DNA of 64,000 nucleotides from JBCDHN01 sp965224535 (GTDB lineage: Bacteria; Verrucomicrobiota; Verrucomicrobiia; Verrucomicrobiales; DEV007), in the NCBI GenBank assembly GCA_965224535.1, contig CBDCZR010000020.1, forward strand, positions 16,848 through 80,847, in the 5' to 3' direction. Under the pieces are notes generated by a model. It saw nothing but the letters and a program-made list of their open reading frames with translations, did not search any database and was not told the origin of the DNA. Positions within the stretch are counted from its first letter, which is position 1. The number at the start of each line of letters is the position of its first letter. Shown here piece by piece: positions 33,659 through 41,947 of the stretch. A program made the translations under genes and the position numbers.

Positions 33659-34228
33659 ATGAACGTCGCGCTGATCGACTGCGGGAGCCCGAAATTCGGC
33701 GAATTGGCCGGCTGCGTCGGCGGTCACGGCCACACCGCGGTGGTGGTGACGTTAGACGACGCCAATCAGCACGATTTCGCCCAATCCAACGCCACGATCG
33801 TCTCCGGCGGCCCCCACCTCTTCACCGGGCCGAATTCCGGCGCGTTGCGGGAAAAATTCGCCTTCCTGACGAACCTCGGCCAGCCGGTTTTGGGGATTTG
33901 CCTGGGTCATCAAGCCCTGGCGCTCGCAGCCGGCGGGGAAGTGCGCCGGGGCGCGGAACGCCGTAATGGCGACCACATCCGCTTCGCGAAAAATCAGGAT
34001 CACCCGCTTTTTCGCGGCATTGAGGACGAAACCTGGTTTGCCGAAGATCACTGCGAAGGCGCCTCCTTGCCGGAGGGCTACGTTTTGCTCGGTTGGTCCG
34101 AATTTTGCGCGAACGAAGCCATGGCCAACGAAGAATCGCGCCGCTACGGCGTGCAATTTCACCCGGAAATCTCCGGAGAACCGGGAAAACGGCTCATCGC
34201 CAATTTTCTCGAAGTTGCGGACGCGTAG
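33659..34228 (+). CDS. Class I glutamine amidotransferase-like protein
   Basis: A 189-residue protein from ATG 33659; an upstream in-frame ATG at 33623 adds 12 residues. The GATase-1 nucleophile elbow is ICLGHQALALA (catalytic Cys) and the His-Glu pair is in GVQFHPEISGE. The N-terminus NVALIDCGSPKF resembles a GuaA/TrpG-like start. The synthase partner that would use the ammonia is not adjacent, so it may be a free-standing hydrolase or the subunit of an enzyme encoded elsewhere. Confidence 0.85.
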   Translation: MNVALIDCGSPKFGELAGCVGGHGHTAVVVTLDDANQHDFAQSNATIVSGGPHLFTGPNSGALREKFAFLTNLGQPVLGICLGHQALALAAGGEVRRGAERRNGDHIRFAKNQDHPLFRGIEDETWFAEDHCEGASLPEGYVLLGWSEFCANEAMANEESRRYGVQFHPEISGEPGKRLIANFLEVADA

Positions 34229-34365
34229 CAGTGGCGGGATTTTTTTGAGGCGGCAAAAACGGCCCTCATCCCGTTTACTCGTCCGCCGCCAACTTTCTGT
34301 GCGGGCGATGTGAATCGTTGACCTCTCAGGACTGTCAAATTTTGGAACCTATAAAATCACGCCCG

Positions 34366-34566
34366 ATGAACAAAAACCAAATCGCTGCCCTCAACGAATT
34401 GGTCGGACAGTGCCGCCGACTGGAACTCGAATTCGACCTCGAGGTCCCGGAAATCATCGCGGTGACGCAGGCTTTGCCGTTTTTGCTGGTTTTAGGCGCG
34501 CAGGGATTTATCGAGGCGATGGATCAGTTCGACAATCTGGGGAACACCGGTTGCGAGGGGGATTGA
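34366..34566 (+). CDS. Small hypothetical protein (66 aa)
   Basis: From ATG 34366 the frame encodes 66 residues: MNKNQIAALNELVGQCRRLE, a Leu/Ala-rich stretch (ALPFLLVLGAQGFIEAMDQ) and a short acidic end. It has no match I recognise. It is a soluble alpha-helical candidate preceded by about 140 bases of spacer. The coding call rests on a sensible start and composition only. Confidence 0.4.
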   Translation: MNKNQIAALNELVGQCRRLELEFDLEVPEIIAVTQALPFLLVLGAQGFIEAMDQFDNLGNTGCEGD

Positions 34567-34640
34567 CCGGCCGGCCGATCAGCTCCGGCCCGCGGTGTCG
34601 CCGCTGGTGCCGTTGAAGAGCATGCCGACGAACTTGCTGT

Positions 34641-34669
34641 CCGGTTGCCGCGATTCCGCATTCCGCCGC
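34641..34669 (+). repeat. 29-nt copy of an internal DUF4058 gene segment
   Basis: Bases 34641-34669 match 35341-35369 within the downstream DUF4058 gene at 27 of 29 positions (exactly 700 nt apart). Translated in the same frame both give RLPRFRIP. The copy lies in non-coding DNA just upstream of that gene. It looks like a relic of a duplicated DUF4058 3' end, but the match is too short to be sure. Confidence 0.55.
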
Positions 34670-34729
34670 TTCAGCCGATTCAATTGGATTGGGATTGATT
34701 CGAACGCGTTGCGCGCGCATTTTAGGCCC

Positions 34730-35542
34730 ATGAGCCAAACCAGTCCATTTCGTGGCATGGACCCATTTTTGGAGGCCCATTGGCACGATGTGCACAGCCG
34801 GTTGATGAATCGAATCAGCGATCAAATCGCCATGCAGTTGCCCGATGATCTGATCGTCTCCATCGAGCAATCGATCAAGCTGGGCGAGTCACAGAATCCC
34901 AAGCGCGCGGATCTCGATGTTTCGGACGTTTCGGGTTGGGGCGATACTTCGGGCTGGGAAGCGGACTGGAATCCGGCTTACGACAGCCACGACAGCGAGG
35001 ACGCGGGCAGCGTCGCGATCACTGAGCCAATTCCGATGCTCGATTTCGATTTGCCGCATCGATTTTTGGAGATTCGCACCGTGAACGGGAACCATGTGGT
35101 TACCGTCATTGAGCTGCTCAGCCCGGCGAACAAGGTGGCCGGCAAGAGCGGCGAGGTTTACCTGGAAAAACGGCAGGCTTACCTGGAGGCGGCGGTGAAT
35201 TTCGTGGAAATCGACCTCTTGCGGCAGGGACATGGCCCGCTGTTTCCGGTTTACGAAAATCCGGGCGGAATTCCGGCGTACGCGGTTTTCATCAAGCGCT
35301 TCAAGAAGACGCCGGCGTTCATCGGGATCGAATACGGCGACCGGTTGCCGCGATTTCGCATTCCGCTGCGGCCGAAGGATTTGCCGGCGATTGTCGACTT
35401 GCAGGCGGCGCTGGATGAGGCTTATCAGGCGGGGCAATATTGGAAGCGGATCGACTACGCGAACGACGCGCTGCTGCCGAAGCCGGATGCGGAGCTGGAG
35501 AAGCTGGTGGCGGCGAAAATTTCGCAACTAACCGGCGAATAG
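34730..35542 (+). CDS. DUF4058 family protein
   Basis: A 270-residue protein from ATG 34730, opening with SPFRGMDPFLEA-x-W, the DUF4058 signature (usual form F-x-GMDPYLE). It continues with DVHSRLMNRISDQI, HRFLEIRTV, VVTVIELLSPANK and YLEKRQAYL. The ending part has the RLPRFRIPLRPKDLP region. The family is nuclease-fold-like, common in planctomycetes and cyanobacteria, and of unknown function. Upstream DNA carries a short relic copy of the gene's own 3' part, consistent with a multi-copy family that duplicates locally. Confidence 0.85.
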   Translation: MSQTSPFRGMDPFLEAHWHDVHSRLMNRISDQIAMQLPDDLIVSIEQSIKLGESQNPKRADLDVSDVSGWGDTSGWEADWNPAYDSHDSEDAGSVAITEPIPMLDFDLPHRFLEIRTVNGNHVVTVIELLSPANKVAGKSGEVYLEKRQAYLEAAVNFVEIDLLRQGHGPLFPVYENPGGIPAYAVFIKRFKKTPAFIGIEYGDRLPRFRIPLRPKDLPAIVDLQAALDEAYQAGQYWKRIDYANDALLPKPDAELEKLVAAKISQLTGE

Positions 35543-35682
35543 TTTGGTGCGTCCGTCCGGGCCAGCCTCGGCCTGCTTTTCAGCACGCGCGGGGACACAA
35601 TTTGCCACCTAAGAATTCGCTGGCGACGTTGAACGGGGGCTCCGAAGCTAAACTCGCTTCCTTTTTCCCTATTGCCATCGCC

Positions 35683-36810
35683 ATGAACGCCTCCCCAAAC
35701 GCTCTCCGGATTCTGGCTGCCGGCGTGCTGATTTCCGCAACGGGGTTGGCTCGGGACGAGGGACCAGCCGGAGGTTTGAAACAGCCGATGGCGCCTGGCG
35801 ATCTCAAAGACGGGCTCGAGCTTTCGCGACGCATCCACGCCTTTATCGTGGAAACCAACGACGCGCAGCCGCCGGATTTCGCCGATTACCGGAGCCGTAT
35901 CCCCAAAATCTCCAAATCCCGGGTCCGTTACGACATGGTGGCAATCCCCGCTGGCGATTTCACGATGGGTAGCCCGAAATCCGAACCCGGCCGGCAAGCG
36001 GACGAGGGCCCGCAACGCAACGTCAACGTGGAGGCGTTTTGGATGGGGCGCTACGAAGTGACGTGGGATGAATTTGAGCCGTTTGTCGCCAAGGCCGCAC
36101 CACGGCACATTCGCGAAAAACCTGCAAAAGTCGCGCTATCGCAGTTGGTGTCCGGTCCGACGCAAACTTACCACGAAATGTCGTTCGGCATGGGTCGCGC
36201 GAGTTTTCCCGCCATATCCATGACGCAGCACGCGGCCAGCAAGTACTGCCAGTGGCTCAGCGCGCAAACCGGGCGATTCTACCGGCTGCCGACCGAGGCC
36301 GAGTGGGAATACGCATGCCGGGCAGGAACCCGCAGCGCCTATTCCTTTGGCGCAGATGCATCGAGGTTGGACGAATTTGCCTGGCATTGGACCAACTCTA
36401 ACGAAAATTACCAACCGGTCGGCAAAAAGCTGCCCAACCCCCGGGGCTTGCACGATATGCACGGCAACGTGATGGAGTGGTGCCTGGATCAATATGCGGC
36501 CGATGCCTATCAAACCGGGGCTAACCTGATCCCGGCCCTGAAACTCTATCCACGCGTCGTTCGCGGTGGCTCGTGGTACGACGATCCGGCCGATTGCCGC
36601 TCGGCGGCGCGCTTTGGTTCATCGGCAAATTGGAAAACTCAGGATCCGACTTGGCCGCGCAGTTTGTGGTGGCACACGGACGCCGAATGGCTGGGATTTC
36701 GCATCGTGCGTCCGGTCAAAATTCCAAGCGCGGAGCAAATGCACGCGATTTGGAACAGTGGCTGGTTGGCCGATGAAGAGCCGATTCCGGCGACGGGCGG
36801 CCGGCCCTAG
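35683..36810 (+). CDS. SUMF1 (formylglycine-generating enzyme-like) secreted protein
   Basis: A 375-residue protein with a signal peptide (MNASPNALRILAAGVLISATGLA). The SUMF1/C-type-lectin-like domain spans about 85-345: VAIPAGDFTMGSP, WMGRYEVTWDEF, RLPTEAEWEYACRAGT, DMHGNVMEWCLD and VVRGGSWYDD. The domain binds, and in true formylglycine-generating enzymes modifies, sulfatase Cys residues. I cannot confirm the two catalytic Cys here (CRAGT and CLD are structural in most homologues), so a non-enzymatic role is possible. It lies about 20 kb from the window's sulfatase, which does need activation. Confidence 0.8.
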   Translation: MNASPNALRILAAGVLISATGLARDEGPAGGLKQPMAPGDLKDGLELSRRIHAFIVETNDAQPPDFADYRSRIPKISKSRVRYDMVAIPAGDFTMGSPKSEPGRQADEGPQRNVNVEAFWMGRYEVTWDEFEPFVAKAAPRHIREKPAKVALSQLVSGPTQTYHEMSFGMGRASFPAISMTQHAASKYCQWLSAQTGRFYRLPTEAEWEYACRAGTRSAYSFGADASRLDEFAWHWTNSNENYQPVGKKLPNPRGLHDMHGNVMEWCLDQYAADAYQTGANLIPALKLYPRVVRGGSWYDDPADCRSAARFGSSANWKTQDPTWPRSLWWHTDAEWLGFRIVRPVKIPSAEQMHAIWNSGWLADEEPIPATGGRP

Positions 36811-36981
36811 CAAAATGGCCGTCCGCCAGATTTACGCTTGCGGCGCGGTCATGCTGGGGGCGTCCAAAACCTTCGGTTTCCCACAAAGTTTTGTCGAGAT
36901 TGTCCGGAATACGCAGAACATCGAACCGATCGGGGTCCCTTTCATAGGCGCGTTTCGCGGCACGGTGGCTGGAAGCCCCCG

Positions 36982-39306
36982 CTACACGTTCCAGCCCGCG
37001 GTGTCGCGCACTTTCAGCATGGTGTCGAGAATCGTGTTCCAGGTCTGCTGGGTTTCGAGCATGGCGTTGGGGAACATGCAGCCGTCCCAGCAAATGTGCT
37101 TGATGCCGCGCGCGGTGGCGTCTTTGAGCCAGTAGCTGGAGCACTTGACGATGTCCAGCTTGCCGTTGGGATCGTCGGCCGGGCAGTGTTTGCCGGTCTT
37201 GTCGTGCGAGCCGGAGCCGTGAACCTGGCCGTCGTTCTGGGCCACGTGAAAATCGATCGTCCACGGGCGAAGCGCGTCGGTCATTTTCTCGTAGGCGGGC
37301 CAAAATTCCTCGTCGCTGTAGCCATCTTGCAGCAGGGCGTGCTCGGCGGCGTTGTAGCCCATCAAGTAAAGGTAAGTGTGGGCTAAATCCGCCTGAAAAC
37401 CGAGGCTTTCCGGCATTCCGACCTCTTCCAGCAGGTCGAGCATGTCCTTCCAGCTATGCATGCCCGCCCAGCAGATTTCGCCCTCGGCAGCGAGCCGTTC
37501 GCCGTTGTCGGCGGCGATTTTTGCCGCTTCGCGGAAGGTTACGGCGATTTTGCGGGTGTTGCCGGCGGGATCCTTCGACCAATTTTCCGGATTATCGGCG
37601 GAATCGATGCGAATCACGCCGTATTGCCGCACGCCGTGTTCGTTGAAAATCTTGGCGATGCGGCAGGCTTTTTCCACGGCGGTGATGAACTTGCCGCGTT
37701 GCTCGGCGTCGCCCATGGCGCTGTCTCCCACCGTTCCCGGCCACACCGGCGCGACCAGTGAGCCCACCTGGAAGCCCTTGGCGGCGATTTGGTCGGCGAT
37801 GCGGCGCAACTCATCCTCGCTGGCGTCCGGATCGGTGTGCGGGTGAAAGAGAAAGTAGTCGATGCCGTCGAATTTCTTGCCATCCACCTCGGCATTGGCG
37901 CTCAACTCGAGCATGCGTTCCAGGCTGATTGGCGGTTCCTGGCCATCGTCGGTTCCTTTGCCGACCAGACCGGGCCACATGGCATTGTGAAGTTTTGGGA
38001 ATGTGTGAGACATAGCGTTGGGTTGGGTGGAATCGGGTTGAGAGGCAGCGCCGGTTGCGGCGCCCGCCAGCGCGGAAACGGCTCCGCCGGCTTCGGCCTT
38101 GAGTTCGGAGCCAATTTCTCCGGCTTTGTGGGCCACGGCGGAGGTTGCGCCCTTCACCTCGGTCGCGGCCGAACTCAGCGCGTCCTTGGCCTCGCCGCCT
38201 TTTTCGGCGATCACCTCCTTGGTGGCGCTGGCGGCCTCAGCCACGTGCGTTCTGGCGTCGCCCAATTTTGCGGCTGCGGCGTCTTTGGCTTCGGTCAGGT
38301 CCGCCTTAACTTCGGCGGCTTTTTCTTTGACGATGTCTTTGGTAGCCGTAGCGGCCTCGGAGACAGCGGTTTTCGCTTCGCTGAGCTTCACCCGCGCGGT
38401 TTCGGTGGCGGCTTTGACGGTTTCGCCGGCCTCGGCCAGCTTTTCGCTCACCGTCTCCTTGGCATTGCTGGCGGCTTCGGAAACGGCCTCCCCGGCGGTG
38501 TGCAATTTTCCAGCCGCGGCGTCCTTGGCATTGGTCACCGCGTCGGTGGCTTTGTGAACGGTCTCCGCGACGGCGTCCTTGGCGCTGGTGGCTGCGGCGG
38601 CCATTTCTTCCTTGGCCTTGTGGAGGTGGTCGGAGGCTTGCTGGCCCAATTCTTCGGTGGAAGCCTCGACAGCCGCTCCGGCGTCTTTGGCAGTCTCAAC
38701 CGCGTCGCCCGCGGTTTCGGCCACAGCGTTGGCAGCATCGCCGGCAGCGTCTTTGGTCGCCTCGACGGCGTTGGAAGCGACGTCGGCGGTTTTTTCGGCG
38801 ACGTTGCCCGCGGTTTCGGCCACGGCGTTGGCAGCATCGCCGGCAGCGTCTTTGGTCGCCTCGACAGCGTTGGAAGCCACGTCAGCGGTTTTTTCCGCGA
38901 CATTGCCCGCGGTTTCGGCCACGGCGTCGGCAGCATCACCCGCCGCGTCTTTGGTCGCCTCGACGGCGTTGGAAGCGACGTCAGCGGTTTTTTCGGCGAC
39001 GTTGCCCGCGGTCTCGGCCACGGCGTTGGCAGCATCAGCCGCCGCGTCTTTGGTCGACTCGACGGCGTTGGAAGCGACGTCGGCGGTTTTTTCGGCCACG
39101 TTACCCGCGGTTTCGGCCACAGCGCTGGCAGCATCGCCCGCCGCGTTTTTGGTCGCTTCCACCGCATCAGCAGCGCCGTCCGCCACGGATTCAACCGCTT
39201 CAGAGGCCATTTCGCCCGTTTTTTCGGCCAAATCCTGCGTTTTTTCCGCGGTTTTGGCGAGCAGGCCTTTTTCCTTCTTTTTCTTGTTTTTACCGAAACC
39301 GAACAT
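36982..39306 (-). CDS. LEA-like repeat region fused to sugar-isomerase TIM barrel
   Basis: One open frame of 774 residues. Residues 1-20 are basic (FGFGKNKKKKEKG). Residues about 25-420 are Ala/Lys/Glu/Asp-rich with four 33-residue repeats (66-197) made of three 11-residue units (TAGNVAEKTAD, VASNAVEATKD, AAGDAANAVAE), the pattern of group-3 LEA or apolipoprotein-like amphipathic helices. From Met 432 (ATG at 38013) a xylose-isomerase-like TIM barrel follows: FDGIDYFLFHPHTD, GSLVAPVWPG, ICWAGMHSW, FQADLAHTYLYLMG and DFHVAQNDG. No Shine-Dalgarno is seen before Met 432, so a real fusion is favoured over two genes. LsrF lies just upstream. Confidence 0.75.
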   Translation of the reverse strand: MFGFGKNKKKKEKGLLAKTAEKTQDLAEKTGEMASEAVESVADGAADAVEATKNAAGDAASAVAETAGNVAEKTADVASNAVESTKDAAADAANAVAETAGNVAEKTADVASNAVEATKDAAGDAADAVAETAGNVAEKTADVASNAVEATKDAAGDAANAVAETAGNVAEKTADVASNAVEATKDAAGDAANAVAETAGDAVETAKDAGAAVEASTEELGQQASDHLHKAKEEMAAAATSAKDAVAETVHKATDAVTNAKDAAAGKLHTAGEAVSEAASNAKETVSEKLAEAGETVKAATETARVKLSEAKTAVSEAATATKDIVKEKAAEVKADLTEAKDAAAAKLGDARTHVAEAASATKEVIAEKGGEAKDALSSAATEVKGATSAVAHKAGEIGSELKAEAGGAVSALAGAATGAASQPDSTQPNAMSHTFPKLHNAMWPGLVGKGTDDGQEPPISLERMLELSANAEVDGKKFDGIDYFLFHPHTDPDASEDELRRIADQIAAKGFQVGSLVAPVWPGTVGDSAMGDAEQRGKFITAVEKACRIAKIFNEHGVRQYGVIRIDSADNPENWSKDPAGNTRKIAVTFREAAKIAADNGERLAAEGEICWAGMHSWKDMLDLLEEVGMPESLGFQADLAHTYLYLMGYNAAEHALLQDGYSDEEFWPAYEKMTDALRPWTIDFHVAQNDGQVHGSGSHDKTGKHCPADDPNGKLDIVKCSSYWLKDATARGIKHICWDGCMFPNAMLETQQTWNTILDTMLKVRDTAGWNV
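38716..39111 (-). repeat. Four 99-bp coding repeats (LEA-like)
   Basis: Four in-frame 99-bp units, each encoding 33 residues, lie inside the chimeric gene. They share most bases and differ at a handful of synonymous and conservative positions. Such arrays expand and shrink by slippage. Upstream and downstream of the array the 11-residue rhythm continues but more loosely. Confidence 0.9.
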
Positions 39307-39338
39307 GTTGAGGGGAGGTTAGTTTTTAAGTGGATTGG

Positions 39339-40295
39339 TCAGGAATTTTCGTGCTTCAGCTCTTCGTACAAGCCAAAAGCCTCGTCCGGCTTCATGCCTT
39401 CGTGGACGACGCCGCGCACGGCCTTCATCATCGGCACGGGAGCGTCCGATTGGAAGATGTTGCGTCCCATGTCCACGCCGCTGGCGCCTTGATCGCAGGC
39501 CTCGTAGGCCATTTGCAGCGCATCGCGCTCCGGCCGCTTTTTGCCGCCGGCGATGACGATGGGCACGGGGCAACAGCTGGTGATGGTCTCGAACTCGTCC
39601 TCAGTGTGGTAGCATTTGACCATGTGGCAGCCTAGCTCAGCCATAATTCGCGTGGCCATGCGGAAATATTTCGTGGTCCGCTCCATGCTGCGGCCCACAG
39701 CCACCACGCCCATGACGGCGATGCCGTAGCGGTTGGCGGCATCGATCATTTTGGTCAAATTTTGCAGCGAACGCCGCTCATGAGCGCTGCCGATGAACAC
39801 TTGCACGGCCAAAACCGAGGCGTTGATGCGAATCGCATCCTCAATGTCGACGGCGGTGTCTTCGTAGGAAAGCGGCTCGTAACCGGGACGCTCCAATTTG
39901 ACCGCTTTGCCGTCCCACTCGCCCTCGTAGGCATCGCTCGGGCTGACCATCGAGGTTCCGCCAGACGCCCGCAGCGCGATGGCTTTTTGCGTGGAAGAAG
40001 GGATGATGGAGCGGGCAATACCGCGGGTGAGCATGAGGCAGTCGCAATGCGGCTCCAGGGGCAAAATCGCCTGATCCACGCGTTCCAGACCGGTCGTCGG
40101 CCCCATAAAGTAGCCGTGGTCGAAGGCGAGCATGATGGTGCGGCCCGTTTTCGGGTTAAACACCTTGGAAAGTCGATTTTGCAGGCCCCAATCGTATTGG
40201 TGCGAGCCTTTGAGGAAGAATCCCGGCGTTTCCTGCGGGATATCGGTGTAAAATTCCTTGTCCTTGGTTTCTTTGGTTCCGTCGAGATCGGCCAT
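39339..40295 (-). CDS. lsrF: LsrF-like aldolase (3-hydroxy-5-phosphonooxypentane-2,4-dione thiolase)
   Basis: A 318-residue class I aldolase of the DeoC/FbaB/LacD group. It matches E. coli LsrF along its length: FNPKTGRTIMLAFDHGYFMGPTTGLERVD, LTRGIARSI, LRASGG, AVQVFIGSAHERRS, GCHMVKCYHTEDEFE (the Schiff-base Lys region), CPVPIVIAGGKK and GASGVDMGRNIFQSD. An insertion of about 25 residues follows SGGTSMV. LsrF ends the breakdown of phospho-AI-2. None of the other lsr genes (A, C, D, B, K, R, G) is here, so the substrate may differ. It precedes the LEA-isomerase gene by 32 nt on the same strand. Confidence 0.88.
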   Translation of the reverse strand: MADLDGTKETKDKEFYTDIPQETPGFFLKGSHQYDWGLQNRLSKVFNPKTGRTIMLAFDHGYFMGPTTGLERVDQAILPLEPHCDCLMLTRGIARSIIPSSTQKAIALRASGGTSMVSPSDAYEGEWDGKAVKLERPGYEPLSYEDTAVDIEDAIRINASVLAVQVFIGSAHERRSLQNLTKMIDAANRYGIAVMGVVAVGRSMERTTKYFRMATRIMAELGCHMVKCYHTEDEFETITSCCPVPIVIAGGKKRPERDALQMAYEACDQGASGVDMGRNIFQSDAPVPMMKAVRGVVHEGMKPDEAFGLYEELKHENS

Positions 40296-40392
40296 GGTGG
40301 TGTGAGGTTATGAGGTGATGCTAGTTTGGTAGCCTACCTCCATAGCAAGCGATGCTCGACGGTCAAGCCGGTTCCCCGGTTCCGACAGTCTC

Positions 40393-41916
40393 CTAGCCCT
40401 CGCGCCGCATCGCGATCGGCGGGATTTGCGCCTCCTCCGGGGCCATGGAACTGACGCGCAGGGCCGATTCCACGGCCAAATCCTCGTAACCGCGAGCCAC
40501 GACCACCAAGCCGTAGCTTTGGCCCTTGAACAGTTGCTTGGGCAGGGTGAATTGGCCGGTGCGATTGGTTTTGGTGGAGGTGTAGGCCATTTTTTGGCTC
40601 TGCATCCGAATGAAATCGGCGATGCGGATGCCCGGCTTCAACGCGATGACCAATGCTCCGGCGATCGCGCGTCCGTCGGCCTCATCCACGACCTGACCGC
40701 TAATCTGCGTGTCGGTGTCGTTGACTCGGCGGCCGATGGAAACGGCGCCCTCGGTGGAAATTTCTCCGTCCAGGGTCAGCACCACCTTGTACTCTCCGTC
40801 CGGCAGTTCGCGGTTGTTGGAGATGACCAGGGTGTGTTGCCCGCTTTCACCGCTGTCCCAGTTTTCCTCCGCGTTGAGGATGGGCTTGCCGTTGTGCGCC
40901 CAAATTTGGCCCCATTTTTGACCGGGGTTCATGCGGTCGTAGTCAAACGTGACGTGAATGCGCGTGACGCCGCTGGGCAGGATGTCTGTGGGGTTGATGG
41001 GCCGGCCATCGTGCGAAACTCGGCTGCTGAAGACCAGGTTGCCGAACTCCGGGACCTTGGGGCGAGCCGGCAACCGCGGCGTTCGCGGTTTTTGCACCGG
41101 AATCTGGGTTCGCGCCCCGCGTCCGGTCACTTTCACCCCGGCTTCGCGCAGGAGCGGCTTGGCCAGGTTGACGGGGCGCAGGCCGTTGATGAATCCGCCG
41201 ATCGCCATGGGTGTATCGCGATGATCCACGCGGCCATCGCGATTGGTATCGACCACGGGCCGGGCATCGACCGGGGTGATGCCCTCGCCGGCGGCGGCTT
41301 GGGTGGGAATGCCGATCAGCTCACCATCGTGGTTAATCGCCGTGCCGCCGCTGTTGCCGCCGGCGATGGTGGCATCGGTCTTGATCCAGGCGCGGCGAGC
41401 TTTCACGTTACCCTGCCGCGTAAAACCCGCCACGCTGCCGCTGGTGAAGGTGATGGTGTCGCCGCCGATGCCCGGGTAGCCGAAAATGGCCATGTTGTCG
41501 GCTAATTCCAGCGTATCCGAGTCGCCCGGCGCAACGCAGGGCAAATCAAGATCGCGAACCCGGTTTCCACGCGCGTCCGTGACGATTTTGAGCACCGCCA
41601 GGTCCAATTCCGGCGCCAGGGCCACGATTTCGCCGATGTAGGTGAGCGCGGGCGGCTCGTCGGATCTCCCGGTCATGGCTAAGCCCAGTTGCTGGGCCGG
41701 CGGGCTGGGCATTCCCATGGATCGCGGGCTGGCGACGTGGCAGTTGGTCAGGACGATGCCGCGCGGATCGACGATGGTGCCGGATCCGGTCCAAGCCGCG
41801 CTGGTTCCGCCAAAAAAACCGCGATGCAAGGCGACGACCTGCACCACGGCGGGCATGGTTCGGCGCAGGGTGGTGGGAGTGGCCAATTGGCCGCGTCCGC
41901 TGGATGAAGTCGACAT
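40393..41916 (-). CDS. Trypsin-like serine protease with C-terminal beta domains
   Basis: A 507-residue protein from ATG 41916 (MSTSSSGRG). A start at 41955 would add 13 residues, including an uncharacteristic ETRNPKPGK leader, and would overlap the upstream gene. The S1/trypsin-like fold has the His in GIVLTNCHVA, the Asp in ELDLAVLKI and the Ser in IAGGNSGGTAI. After it comes a DTNRDGRVD calcium-like loop, then beta domains with a carboxypeptidase-regulatory-like module near 420-500 (ISGQVVDEADGRAIAGALV). No signal peptide is evident, which is odd for this class. It may act in the cytoplasm or leave by another route. Confidence 0.8.
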   Translation of the reverse strand: MSTSSSGRGQLATPTTLRRTMPAVVQVVALHRGFFGGTSAAWTGSGTIVDPRGIVLTNCHVASPRSMGMPSPPAQQLGLAMTGRSDEPPALTYIGEIVALAPELDLAVLKIVTDARGNRVRDLDLPCVAPGDSDTLELADNMAIFGYPGIGGDTITFTSGSVAGFTRQGNVKARRAWIKTDATIAGGNSGGTAINHDGELIGIPTQAAAGEGITPVDARPVVDTNRDGRVDHRDTPMAIGGFINGLRPVNLAKPLLREAGVKVTGRGARTQIPVQKPRTPRLPARPKVPEFGNLVFSSRVSHDGRPINPTDILPSGVTRIHVTFDYDRMNPGQKWGQIWAHNGKPILNAEENWDSGESGQHTLVISNNRELPDGEYKVVLTLDGEISTEGAVSIGRRVNDTDTQISGQVVDEADGRAIAGALVIALKPGIRIADFIRMQSQKMAYTSTKTNRTGQFTLPKQLFKGQSYGLVVVARGYEDLAVESALRVSSMAPEEAQIPPIAMRREG

Positions 41917-41947
41917 TTTTCCAGGTTTCGGGTTTCGAGTTTCGAGT

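Noticed and set aside
36811..36981. A gene in the 171-base gap between the SUMF1-type gene and the isomerase
   Set aside because: One minus-strand frame (YERDPDRFDVLRIPDN) looks protein-like, but it has no start, no stop context and no recognised family.
38716..39111. CRISPR array
   Set aside because: The 99-bp units are in-frame coding repeats with no spacers between them.
37789..39492. A 567-codon Gly-rich plus-strand frame
   Set aside because: It is the antisense of the LEA-like repeats, so its apparent Gly/Phe repeats are an echo of the coding repeats on the other strand.
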